Shown one piece after another: positions 32,369-43,600 of a stretch of DNA of 64,000 nt. The notes beneath the pieces were generated by a model. It did not search any database. It was not told the DNA's origin and saw nothing but the letters and a program-made list of their open reading frames with translations. Numbering within the stretch: the first letter of the stretch is position 1; every line of letters starts with the position of its first letter. Origin of the DNA: Ophiosphaerella korrae (Eukaryota; Ascomycota; Dothideomycetes; Pleosporales; Phaeosphaeriaceae); assembly GCA_028456385.1 (NCBI GenBank), contig JALNQF010000095.1, positions 1 through 64,000 on the forward strand, read 5' to 3'. A program made the translations under genes and the position numbers.

Positions 32369-34042
32369 ATGACTTTGGTAGCCCACATGCGCTCCATACG
32401 ACTGCGGCCCTTGTTATTACGTTTTCGGTCCGTCGAGGGCCTTCGAAGATATGCCTCTACAGAAGCCAAAGCAGCCGCTCAGGATGCGGCCATTGTTCAC
32501 TCAGCTGGCACACGAACGAAGAACTTCCTCTTTGGAACTGCATTGACGCTTGGCGCCTCCTTTGCCTACCTCTACATCACCGATACTCGCGCAAGCGTCC
32601 ACGAATGGCTTGTGGTGCCCGCACTGCGCCAGATATACCCGGACGGCGAGGATGCGCACCATGCCGGCACACGCATTCTCAAGGCGCTACACAGTGTCGG
32701 CCTAAATCCTAGAGAGCGTGGACATGGCGATACCGCTGGTGATCTGGCTGTCCAGGTGTTTGGACACACGTTGGCAAATCCCATCGGCACCTCTGCAGGC
32801 ATAGACAAGGGCGGCGAAGTACCAACACCGCTCTTAGAGCTAGGCGCTGCCGTCGTCGAGGTTGGAGCCATCACCTTGCTCCCGCAAGAAGGGAACCCAA
32901 AGCCTCGAGTCTTCAGGCTGCCGAGCCAGAATGCGCTGATCAACCGGTATGGATTCAACTCGGAAGGGGCTGAGCTTGTGGCTGCAAGACTGCGGCAACG
33001 CGTTAGAGATTTCGCCTACCGTGCTGGCTTGGGCTTGGATGAAGCGGCAGAGCGTAGAGTGTTGGATGGTGAAGCTGGTGTACCACCCGGTTCGCTTAAG
33101 GTGGGCAGGCTCATGGCTGTGCAGGTCGCAAAAAACAAGACAACTTCGGAAAGTGACATCGAGGCGGTTGTGCGCGACTATGCGACTGCTGTTAGTCACG
33201 TTGGAAGATATGCTGACATTCTTGTCGTCAATGTCTCCTCACCAAACACTCCTGGCCTTCGCACCCTCCAGAATGTTGAACCTCTTACCAAACTGCTTTC
33301 CGGTGTAGTGCAAGCAGTGAACATGGTCGATCGTAAAACCAAGCCTGCCGTCATGGTCAAAGTTAGCCCCGATGAAGACTCGGAAGAGCAAATCGCTGGC
33401 ATTTGTGAGGCCGTGTGGGATTCGGGCGTAGATGGTGTTATCGTAGGCAACACAACGAAGAAACGGCCAGACCCGCTACCAGTGGGCTATGTCCTTCCTA
33501 CAGCGGAAGCGAAGCTTCTACTTGAGCAGGGCGGGTACTCTGGGCCGCAAATGTTCGAGCGCACGCTTGCGTTGGTAAAAAGGTACAGGAAAACGCTTGA
33601 TGATGGCCCACGAACCGTTACTCTACAATGGCCGATGGGTGAGAAACCGGTCACAAACCATGGTACGGGTGATGACTCGGCCCCGGCCAATTCGGACGAG
33701 GCAATGCCCCCATCCACCCCTTCGGCATTATCGAAATCTACTACAACAACCGAGATTGACGATTCATCCGCACTCTCATCCAATGTCGACGACCTTTCAG
33801 AATCCTCACCCACTTACATGTCAACACCAGTAATAAATCCAGCCACTCAACCTTTTCGAAAAGTCATATTCGCAACCGGAGGCATAACCAATGGGCAACA
33901 GGCGCACGAAGTTCTTCAGGCAGGAGCCAGTGTCGTACAAGTATACACAGCTCTAGTATACGGAGGCGCTGGTACGATTAGTAGGATAAAGCAGGAGCTG
34001 AGAGATGTTTCCAAAAAGCAGGTGACACTCACAAATCAATAA
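32369..34042 (+). CDS. pyrE: Dihydroorotate dehydrogenase, class 2, mitochondrial
   Basis: This is a single exon of 557 residues; the symbol follows Aspergillus usage (in bacteria pyrE is a different enzyme). An Arg-rich mitochondrial presequence (MRSIRLRPLLLRFRSVEGLR, from the second Met at 32387) is followed by a membrane anchor (NFLFGTALTLGASFAYLYIT). Next is the class 2 core: FGHTLANPIGTSAGIDKGGE, NRYGFNSEGAE, VNVSSPNTPGLRTLQ (catalytic Ser), MVKVSPDEDSEEQ, VIVGNTT, FATGGITNGQQAHEVLQAGA and VQVYTALVYGG for FMN phosphate. It oxidises dihydroorotate to orotate with ubiquinone in pyrimidine synthesis at the inner mitochondrial membrane. An insert of about 85 Ser/Thr/Pro-rich residues (roughly 410-495) separates the last two core segments. 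Confidence 0.95.
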   Translation: MTLVAHMRSIRLRPLLLRFRSVEGLRRYASTEAKAAAQDAAIVHSAGTRTKNFLFGTALTLGASFAYLYITDTRASVHEWLVVPALRQIYPDGEDAHHAGTRILKALHSVGLNPRERGHGDTAGDLAVQVFGHTLANPIGTSAGIDKGGEVPTPLLELGAAVVEVGAITLLPQEGNPKPRVFRLPSQNALINRYGFNSEGAELVAARLRQRVRDFAYRAGLGLDEAAERRVLDGEAGVPPGSLKVGRLMAVQVAKNKTTSESDIEAVVRDYATAVSHVGRYADILVVNVSSPNTPGLRTLQNVEPLTKLLSGVVQAVNMVDRKTKPAVMVKVSPDEDSEEQIAGICEAVWDSGVDGVIVGNTTKKRPDPLPVGYVLPTAEAKLLLEQGGYSGPQMFERTLALVKRYRKTLDDGPRTVTLQWPMGEKPVTNHGTGDDSAPANSDEAMPPSTPSALSKSTTTTEIDDSSALSSNVDDLSESSPTYMSTPVINPATQPFRKVIFATGGITNGQQAHEVLQAGASVVQVYTALVYGGAGTISRIKQELRDVSKKQVTLTNQ

Positions 34043-35376
34043 TTAAGTGAGTTTGTAAAGTATATTTACAAGAGTTGTATAAAATATAACTAAACATTTT
34101 ACAAAGGTTGATCCTATTAAAGGCGACCAGTTTACTTATTACATTACTTATAAGTTACCTCAAACGAGTATGTAACGAAGGCCCCCGGAATCCTTGAGGT
34201 CCTTGGGATCTCTGGTACTAGTCTTGAGCGGGGCCGATACGCTAGAAATCATGACGTTATATAGTATTAGTCCTAAGCGGGGTTGATGCGTTACACCAGC
34301 GCATAAAATACTCTACACTTGCGAACAGAATAAAGCAAGTATTATTTTCTCAATACCGGTAGTACTTAGATTGGAATACTATTCGTCATCCCTTCACTAT
34401 CTCTTGTGGCCTACGGCAAGTACTATTTTCTTCCAGCTACCCCTTAACAATTATAGTACTTTAGTAATATCTATATTAATTTTAAATTTATTTCAAGTAT
34501 TTAATATTTCCTAGTTAGACTGGTAAATAGGATCTAGGTACGTCTCTAAACCTGTTACGATCCCAGAAGAAGAGCCACCGACTTATGAGGCGGGGCGCCG
34601 GAGGAACCTCGGCATGGAACATGACGCAATCCCATCCCAAGGAATCCCAGGCTTGGCACCATGGGACCACGTGATAATCCCATGGGATCCCACGATCTCC
34701 CAGTAATCCCACAAGTGAGAGAAGATGGGGCAATGGGACAATGGGATATGATCATAGTATATAGTAACCACGACTCTCAAACCTTGATGAATCGTGTTCA
34801 CCTTGTAGAAGCCAGTACCCCCTACTAGCTATCCAAAGCAATACAATCGAGTGTCCTTTTCAGATTGAGTCCCAACACTGTCTTGATCCTCAAGTGCCCT
34901 TACGAGTCCCGAAGCTATCCGAGAGAATCAACCATTGCACCCGTGTCAATACCAAAGTGCCCCTTCTCTTGTCACAGGTCCTAACAAAACCTTAGTATTT
35001 TAAGCCAACTAGTATTTACTAATATATTTAATAACCTAGTAACTTAGCTTCTACCTATTTACTAGCCTACTAGTAGATATACTAAAATAGAGCTATAGTA
35101 GGTTTTATATATAAGATAGTCTAATATTAGTGCTCTTAGGTTTGATTAGCAGCTAAAATTAGAGCCCTAGCTGGCTAACGGCTTACTTTAGCAAATTTTT
35201 ACGGTAGCTTAGTGTCCCACCCTATCACTGCACTAGGCACTCCCGATGATATGCTCCGGCATAGCTGACTACTTGGGCGGGGTAACAAAGTACAGTGGGT
35301 AAATAACATATCAATTGCATTATTACAGCGAGAAGCTTGAATCGTGCTCAATTTTCGAATCAGGACATCTGTCATC
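34043..35376. other. AT-rich, repeat-derived intergenic region
   Basis: 34050-34200, 34330-34510 and 34985-35150 are AT-rich. Between them, 34540-34985 is GC-normal with many GGGAT/ATCCC words and, on the minus strand, begins TGTTAGGACC with a TATATACTATG box inside. This suggests a degenerate LTR, but the other end and target duplications were not found. No gene is recognised. Confidence 0.45.
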
Positions 35377-36058
35377 ATGCAACAAGAACCACCAGGGATT
35401 ACTGAAGAAGTTGACTTTGCGCAACATGCCAATGCGCGCAAACTACTCCTATGCTGTCAAAAATTCTTTGCTCAAGTTGAGAATCTGTAAGTCTTGAGTC
35501 TATGTTGCGGTGCCCTGAGCAACACCTGCTAATATCAGCAGAACCCCCGGCGTCCATCTCGAACAGTATCTCAATACTCACTTCGGGCCCGGGACACCAC
35601 TGTACGAAGAAATATGCTCATTAACCAGGAAAGGGATAGAGGAGGGATGGGCTGCTAATATCGAGATTGAAGGGCGCCAGTACCGACGCTCCAAGATTGC
35701 ACTGCCCAAGGAAGATACGCGCTTTTTCAGCATTACTGCCGTATACATGGATTCTCAGGAGGTCTTTTCTGGACAATATCACTCACATCCATATGGCGAG
35801 ATTAACTGCGTTGTGCAAATCGACGAGTCAGCGGAGTTGATGGGCATGCAGGGCTGGCAAGGTGCGGGCTGGACAAGCCCTGGGCCTGGAACTCATCAGT
35901 CAGTGCAAAATTCCACACAAGCTTGGTGAGATGGGTAACTTACCAGTTCCAGCTATCCTCAGGTTAGAGGCGGAGCTCTTGTTGCCTTATTCTTTCTACC
36001 GGCCGGGCGCATTAGCTACGGGGCCAGCCCAGACGACCCTCAACCAAGCTCACTTTGA
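35377..36058 (+). CDS. 4-hydroxylaminobenzoate lyase-like protein (PnbB/DUF4863)
   Basis: Three exons, 35377-35486, 35542-35898 and 35953-36058, with introns of 55 and 54 nt, give 190 residues. The second donor is a weak GTCAGT. The sequence runs HFGPGTPLYEEICSLTRKGI, GWAANIEIEGRQYRRSKIAL, FFSITAVYMDSQEVFSGQYH, HPYGEINCVVQ, GMQGWQGAGWTSPGPGTHHY and ALVALFFLPAGRISYG. This matches my recollection of bacterial PnbB proteins (4-hydroxylaminobenzoate lyase, a small cupin-like family), which turn 4-hydroxylaminobenzoate into protocatechuate and ammonia in nitrobenzoate breakdown. Here it would act in the cytosol; the substrate in fungi is unknown. The next gene, convergent, is a broken P450. All conserved residues I recall are present. 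Confidence 0.8.
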
Positions 36059-36235
36059 GCCCGAAGGAAGCTGGCTTGAATTGATCAGGCGAGCAATTCT
36101 CATGAGAAAATAAGACATATTACTAAAGCAATATAAGCGCAACGCTTCTTCAATAATTTCTTCGTGCATATTAAACTATTCTAGCTAGACGTGATGGAGG
36201 GCCATTCAAAGGTCTCAGTATGTAGTCGCGGACTC

Positions 36236-37835
36236 CTACTGAGAAATACGCATGTCTAGAGGCAATGGCCAGGTATTATTGTCCCATTTCCACTTGTTTC
36301 TGTGATCATCCTCAAGCATCACCTCCCAGCCCCTAATGATTTCGACAATCAAGGCTTTCATCATCAGATCTACGATATATTTACCCAAGCAGACTTGCGG
36401 CCCGAAGCCAAATCTCCAGTAGCAGTATCAGACATCTTTCGCCCTCTCGATACCTCCATCTCTATCTGTCCATCTCTCGGGTCGGAAGGTGGTATTGTCG
36501 GGGCCCCAAAGGGGATCTCGTACATTCAATGCGTGTGCATCAATAACGAACTTGGAACCGGTCGGGGGGATATATGGGCCTACTTGGCGCTGCGTGAGAC
36601 ATGCTTGGGCGACAGGAAATGCAGCCATAGGACGAAGGCGACCTACTTCCAGGATAATGTGGTGTAAGTAGTTCGATTGCGACATCAGGTATGTATCACG
36701 TAAATCTCCATCAACATAGGCCGCATTGACTTCGGAGAGCGGCCATTGTTGAGCTCGAGGATACGCGGCGATGAAGACAAACGCCCAAGCTAGTGCACCA
36801 GTAGATACGTCGAGGTTCGCAAATAGCATCTCGTCCATGGTTTGCAAGAATGCTTCGCGTGATATGCTTCCTTTGGCAACAGATTCATACATGTGCACTA
36901 TGGGTGCCCCAGGTCCCTTTTCGGCCTTTTGTACAGCTTGCGCATGCGCTGCGTCGTTCCACTGGCTCCAGGGTTGCTTGAATTCGCGTATTTCGCGGTT
37001 GGGTTGAAGAGGGAGATATTTCGCCCATTTGTAGCGTGCCACTCTACCTATCATCACATGGGCAAATACGGAATCTCGACCGGGGATAGTTTGCAACAAA
37101 CGAGCCTTGAGTTCAGGCGTCAACTTGCCATAGAGGACGTCGGCGAGAGTGAGGAAAGGGTAAATTCTTAGGTCAGTGAATGGACGCAATCGCCATTTGT
37201 CTGGTTTGGCTAGACATAGGAAATTGATATGTTGCCGTGCATGATCCAATACAAGCTGTACATAGGTACCAGTCGCAGTCCGTGAAAGCGGGATCTCAGT
37301 AGCCTTATGCCACGACCGCCATTCTTCACCACTGACTAAGCCCAGGCATGTGCCTAATAGCCGGTACATGTAGTGCCCACTGTCGTTTGCGTTTGCCTCG
37401 ATATGAGTATGTGAATCGCGGAAAACAGTCTCAATATCTTTGGGTTGGGTAAGAACACTGTATGCGTTGGAGGCTCGCGATGATGCATGGATGAGATCAG
37501 GAGTACATCTCACCATGGAAACCAGACCAGATGCGATAAATAGGGCCGTACTCGGTGCCCCATTGGGCACTGTTCTCTCGTCCTCGAAGATACTTTTCTA
37601 TATCGCCCTAGCCATTAGGCCAGACAAAAGGAAGCGTGGGTAGCATTTCACGCCCATTAGCGGATTTGATGGGATAGCGCAGACGAAGATAGGCATGTGT
37701 AGTGTAAGCCTAGTTTCAGTAATGATGGATCAAAAGCTATACCGTGGAACAGTGAGATAAGGCGTTGTAGTGGCGGGTGACAAGCACCAGTGCGGTTGCA
37801 AGCACACTCAGCCAAATGACTAGGAGGAGATACAT
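36236..37835 (-). pseudogene. Cytochrome P450 gene broken by two nonsense codons
   Basis: An N-terminal membrane anchor starts at ATG 37835 (MYLLLVIWLSVLATALVLV). A plausible intron leads to AYLRLRYPIKSANGREMLPT and LPFVWPNG, then TAG at 37610-37608, then GDIEKYLRGRENSAQWG and YGPIYRIWSG. After another intron comes VLTQPKDIETVFRDS, and the frame is open through LISGEEWR-type and PLSEVNAAYV segments to the ExxR helix (LEVGRLRP), TTFRPERW and AKDV. TGA at 36430-36428 then interrupts RYCYWRFGFGPQVCLGK-like heme-loop sequence, and the frame resumes to a stop at 36238-36236. Both stops are explained by single C-to-T changes (CAG to TAG, CGA to TGA). The protein would otherwise be complete, about 500 residues. 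Sequencing error is a remote alternative. Confidence 0.78.
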
Positions 37836-38506
37836 GATTGACAAATGGACAAGACCGGATGCGGTGGTCAGAAGTTTACTGATATTTGAAAGCTCGCGAG
37901 GGGCTCCAAGCGATGCCTTATCAGATTGACGGGGGACAATCGGAGATGGCCCGCCGGCAGGTAAAATGATCAGATAAAACTCTGCCTTTGACTTCATTTG
38001 AACAGCTTCTCACTGCACCTGGCCTATCGTTGTTTAGTCAGGCGTGGCATTTTGGAGCTTGGTTGGTTAGTTCAAGGGCTAACGACCCCGTTGTTCGGTT
38101 CGCGACTTGCAGGATGCGGACATGAATGGCCAGCGGGGTGAGTCGAATACGAGCAGAGGAAGAAGCCGTGCAATGCATCACGTACTTAGTAGTTATGTAT
38201 AGTGATATGTATTAAAACGATGAAAAAATGAGAGGTAGACCAAATATAGGACGGCGGTGGTGTTAAGCTGGAGCCCAGGAGAGGTGAGTGGGTCACGGGA
38301 GCAGATGGAATTGGCGAATCACCGGCGTTCCTGTTACTCAAACGCCGACCGGATGCGGCGCCGGATCCGCCGAGGTGAGGTTTGACTCTTTTTTGTCTCC
38401 ACAAATGTGTCGAGACTCGCAACGGCCCAAGAATCTGAATCATGATCAACTTCGTTCTGCTGCGTAGTAACTTCTCCCTATGGCATCATCGGACCGACGA
38501 CTTAGT
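37836..38506. other. Intergenic between divergent P450 relic and ThrE-family gene
   Basis: No supported gene. This is the promoter region of both neighbours. Confidence 0.6.
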
Positions 38507-38513
38507 TATAAAA
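38507..38513 (+). promoter_or_regulatory. TATA box TATAAAA
   Basis: TATAAAA lies 64 nt upstream of the start codon at 38577, in an otherwise GC-balanced stretch. This is a plausible core promoter for the ThrE/Prm10-family gene. Confidence 0.5.
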
Positions 38514-38576
38514 GAGCGTCCTCCCGGTAGACTGCCGCCTCACATCTCCCGGCGCAGTTAGGGATATCTTCTGGCC

Positions 38577-40659
38577 ATGGACCTCGCTGACGGCCACGAA
38601 CTCAAGCCGGTTGCCTCTTCGCCCGCCGTACCCTTGCCGACGATGCCCGCCGGCCAAGCAACGGGCCGCACAAGAGTGCGGTTCAACAGCTCGGCGGCTG
38701 AGATACCGCGCCGCAGCTACAGCCGGGTGGCTGGTGGCAGCGACGAGTACAGCCAGCACGACCAGCACCAGCACGACCAGCACGCGGTAGATGCCGAGCA
38801 GCTGCTCAACGCACACAATATGCGGCCCATCGACAGGTACGCCCAAGATGACGCAGGCTATGCCGTGGTCGGCAACCCCCAGGGCGGCGTCTTCTACCAG
38901 CTGCTGCAGGCCTACCAGACGCCCATGGTCGAGCCCAGCGCGACCCCCTCGGAAGCCAGCACCGCGTCGCCCCCGCGCCGACCAGACTCGCGCTCTGGCT
39001 CGGCATCCGGCACTGCCACGCCCTCGCGCCGCAAATGGTACAAGGCCGACAGGCCCCAAGCTGCCCTTTCGCAGGAGACGCTGGCCACGCTCATCGGCGC
39101 CTCGGCCAAGCTGGCCAACCCCAACGAGAAGAGAGATAGCCACCCGCGTCCCCACCACAAGCGCTCCTCTAGCGGCGGCGTGCTGGCCAAGGTGTGGAGG
39201 GCCAAGGAGGACAAGGACGCCCGCATCAAGATCCACGTGGCCAACATCCTCAAACGCCAGCAGTACCTGATCCGCATGTGCCGCGCCCTCATGCTCTTTG
39301 GCGCCCCAACCCACCGCCTCGAGGAGTATCTCACGGCCACGGCCAAGGTGCTCGAAATCAGCAGCCAGTTCCTCTACATCCCCGGCTGCATGATCATCTC
39401 CTTCGACGACGTCCTGACCCACACTGCCGAAGTCAAGATTGTCCGCACCACCCAGGGCGTCAATCTCGGCAAGCTCAAGGACACGCATGAAATCTACAAG
39501 GAGGTCCTCCACGACGTCATCAGCCTGGACGAAGCCCTGGCCCGTCTCGACCAAGTCATCAACGCAAAGGACCGCCATAATGTCTGGCTCTGTGTTGTCA
39601 TGTACGGCCTGGCCAGCGCCGCCGTTTCCGTCTTCTTCAAAGCTCGTCTCATCGACATGCCCGTCATCTTCGCCCTGGGGTGCCTTCTTGGCCTTCTCCA
39701 ACTAGTCGTTTCTCCCCTGTCCAAGACTTACAGCACTGTTTTCGAAATCTCCGCCACCATCGTCATGAGCTTCACTGCTCGCGCCTTTGGTAGCATCAAC
39801 AATGGCTCTCTCTTCTGCTTCTCTGCCATAGCGCAAAGTGCCATTGCCATGATCCTCCCTGGTTGGGTAAAGACCCCCAAATACATGTGTACCATCTGCC
39901 ATCCCAGTCCATTACTAATGCCTACAGCTTGTCCTGAGCTCGGCTCTCGAACTCCAATCTCGCGCCATTGTTCCCGGTTCGATCCGCCTCGTTTTTGCCA
40001 TCATTTACTCGCTGTTTCTAGGTTATGGCATCACAGTCGGAACTGCTATTTACGGCGCTATTGACCCAAATGCCACAAATGAGACAAAGTGCGAAAACCC
40101 TCTCAATCCGTATTGGAATTTCTTGTTCGTTCCGCTCTATGTTTTCTTCACCACTTTCACCGTCCAGGCCAAGTACAAGCAAATGCCCGCCATGATCTTC
40201 ATTGCAACCGCTGGTTATACAGTCAACTTCTTCGCCAACATGAAGTTTTCTTCCAGTGCCCCTATCGCTTATACGTTTGGAGCCTTCACCGTTGGTGTTT
40301 TGGCAAATCTCTATAGTCGACTTCGCCACGGCGTCGCTGCTGCTGTTCTTTTGCCTGCCGTATACGTTCAGGTTCCAGGCAGTCTTGCGTCCAGTGGAAG
40401 TATCAACTCGGCGCTGACCACAGCCTCTGCCCTTATCAAGGGTTCTGGAGCAGGCGATGTCAGTGTTTTCTTCCTCATTGTGGTAGCGACCCACACCACT
40501 AACATTACCCAGACAACCACCGATAGTCTGAATGCCATCGTTTTCAACGTTGCAGCCTCGATGATCCAGATTGCCATTGGTCTGACCGTTGGACTGTTCA
40601 TGGCCGCCCTCCTTGTTTACCCCTTGGGCAAACGGCGGAGTGGACTGTGGACATTATAG
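38577..40659 (+). CDS. ThrE/Prm10-family multipass membrane protein (putative exporter)
   Basis: Two exons, 38577-39866 and 39928-40659, with a 61-nt phase-0 intron, give 673 residues. The first about 225 residues are a disordered cytosolic region rich in Gln/His/Ser/Pro. The ThrE N-terminal domain follows: RMCRALMLFGAPTHRLEEYL, LYIPGCMIISFDD and EVKIVRTTQGVNLGKL. About ten membrane helices come after it, including VWLCVVMYGLASAAVSVFF, MPVIFALGCLLGLLQLVV and FLIVVATHTTN-flanking segments. The motif HRLEEYL and the GCMIISFDD loop are typical of the family that includes bacterial ThrE (threonine/serine export) and yeast pheromone-regulated Prm10. The substrate in fungi is not established. The C-terminus KRRSGLWTL is cytosolic by the positive-inside rule. 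Confidence 0.9.
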
Positions 40660-43600
40660 AGTATACCCCCACCCCTTTTCCCTTTATGCATAGCGAGATG
40701 GTGTTTCTGGAAATCCAAAAGTCAGGGCTTTACCCCCTTTATACGCTAATCGCCTGTAGTAAACATGTTATCATCGTGGCTGGTGATCTCGAATGCACAT
40801 ATGGGTATGATGACGCATATTGGTAAGTCTCACGGTCTTTGGTCGCCAAACCCTTTGCAACCACCCGAAGCCACAATTCGACCTTCAGCCGTCCGCACCC
40901 AAGCCAAAAGCAAACAATGCCCGGATCCATACATACAGTTTGCGACCCATCCCATGCGATTGAGCGACAACTCCCATTGCGGACTGGCCTACCCAGCCAG
41001 GAGCCAAAGCACAATAATAACTCAAGTGCCTTGAGTCCTAACCACTCTTCTCCCGGCAGCCCAAGCGCCATGTGCTCCTTACCGCTAAGCGTCCTTATTA
41101 GCCGCCGCCTCCGCTCGCACATAATGTGATGGTAGTGGTATCGCGTGATCCAATGCACCTCGCCTTCATTGACCTAGTACGGCAATCTGCTGTGGTCTAT
41201 TTGAATGATAACACATATCAGCGGGTTTTCTGCCCGTTTGATATCCTCGTAGCACTAGTTCTTTGCTAATCCGTGTGACTTATCAATAGCATATTACACA
41301 TTATCGATAGTTTTATTATTCAGTTCCCAGCGTTATCAAATGTATGTTCACTATTATGTTGCATATATACCCATTTGTTCCGCTCTGTTTCGACTTACCC
41401 AAGCGTCTTACATGCCGCTCCTTTTGTGCGAGTATTCGTTCATAATTAATATATTATACCAATCACATTGATATGACCTTCGCCCGTCGTGAAGCGCCAA
41501 CTATGTGCACATACGTTATCACTACCAACCTAGTCAAGACTCTTGCCGGTATTGCAAACAACCTTGAAGGCATGTATTTGTCCGCCGACACTGGCGTTTA
41601 CATCTGAGCTGACTTGTTGACACCGAAAATGACAGACAAACAACCAAATCTAAGCACTCGCTGGCTCGTGAAAGTAACATCAACTCAATGATACTATACT
41701 TGTTACTTGGACATACGTAAAACTTTTATCTTAGTAAAGTATATAGCAAACAGGGTCTCGGGTGTGCAGGTCTAGTTTGCGGAATGATGTACCATTGTAT
41801 TAGGGCATTCTTTGACCTTTATTATAGTATGTATTCGTAGCTGGATGATAATATTGTTTCGATTTAATTTTATTACGGATGACGATCTTGTGAAGGGGTA
41901 AGAAGATGTAATGTAAAGTTCCAGATGTAACCAGTGTAACCAGTGTATCCAACACTTTCTCTAGACCACCCAAAAAAAAAATCATAAATCCTATGAACTA
42001 TAGAAAATAGATAATGGTCCTAGTAGAAAGCACGTATACAGCTAAACTATTACATAAGCTTCTATTGTATATCTTGAAAATAACCATATATTGCATTAGT
42101 TTATATTAAAATCTTATCAAGGCCTACAGGTGCTTGGGAAGACCTGCTTTTCTTGTGGCTATACAAGGTTGGGAGATAACGCGTACTCAGGTGTCTATAC
42201 CTACCTTATTACTATACGACCGCTTCCAGAAAGAAATTGAAACTTTGGTGATTACTTCATTTTTTTCTGCACGCGCTTATAATGTGTGTGTTGAAATGGA
42301 TTTACGACGGTAATCTCACCTCGGATCAATTGGGACCTAGTGAAGTCGGAAAAGATATAAGACACCACTACCACGAAAAATATTATTTTCTATACAATCG
42401 TTGGTATGGCAGCAGTATCCTTAGATTTCTAATTGTATAATTCTATCGTGTACAATCTATTGTATGTATGTAGTTTTCATGCAATGAGAGTGATTTTCCT
42501 CATTTTCAATTAAACGAGCGCCAAAACGCTTTGTAGATACTGGCAGTCCCGAAATTCGGTGGGTACTCGGTCCCGAGTCTACCTACTTGCGTGAACCGGG
42601 AATCAATCTTAGAACCTTGTTTTATCGTAATTCAACATATCCATGGCAGATAGGGCTAATATCATACGTAAGCAGTCTATAAATTTACTAAGGAATGTTG
42701 GGTAAAGCAATGACGATAGATTTCTAGGTATCAGCAAAGGTCGATGCGGCTCGTGGGCTGCAGAGAACCTACCTACGTAGGCACTGGGGTACCTTGGGCT
42801 AAACCCGACAGCATCCTACCCGACAAAGCCCTGTTGTAAATATATTAGCGACCCTCAGAAATCCTCCATGCACCTGAAATGGCAGTCTCCATATAGCTAA
42901 TTCTGACCGAGGCCTCGATCTGGAAAAGTTTGGTGAAGCCCTGTGTCATTGCAATACAGTTCGTGAACAAGTACACAGGAAACATGATTATGACAACCCT
43001 TAGAACACAAGCGAATGCTACATAGGTAGGGCTGTTAGCGCCTGCCCGTCATAGTCCCCAAAGCACCCATGTATATTTCTTGGCCTTGGACCCTGAAAGT
43101 TGTACTCGATATACTAATCCCTTTAGGGAAAGTGATAGTGCAATGCAGATCCGAAGTACACCGGTACCCAGAATTCCTTGAGCTATTTCTGCACCTTCAA
43201 TCTGAGCACCAAACGATCAGCCAGCGTGCATCGCTTTCCGGTGTCGGCTTGTCGATTCAAATTTGAAAATTGCGATATCTACACCCGCCGCCTAGGTTGT
43301 CTTAATCTTGACGGAACCAAATTTGACAGCTAACAACACTTGCGACAGGGGTTTCACCATGCTATGAACCGGCACGTGTTAGCCAAAGAACAGGAAGATC
43401 AACACGTGGCTCACTTAATACATAGATCCATATGTTCGTCACCTCATGCGGCTAGAAATCGTATGCCAATGTTTAGTTTGGCCGCACGTGCTCAACGTCT
43501 TCGACACCTGCTTACGAGCGACTTTCCTTAGTTCCGCTGCAGAGATGATTGCTGTGTCAGCAGCGGGGCAGAGATGGCGTGTCGCTTTGTTATCGATCAC

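Noticed and set aside
34540..34985. Full LTR retrotransposon
   Set aside because: One TGTTAGGACC-like end and a TATA box are visible, but no second LTR, target duplication, or gag/pol sequence is found.
38502..39701. 399-codon minus-strand open frame
   Set aside because: It is antisense to exon 1 of the ThrE-family gene, whose family motifs and intron phase clearly place coding on the plus strand.
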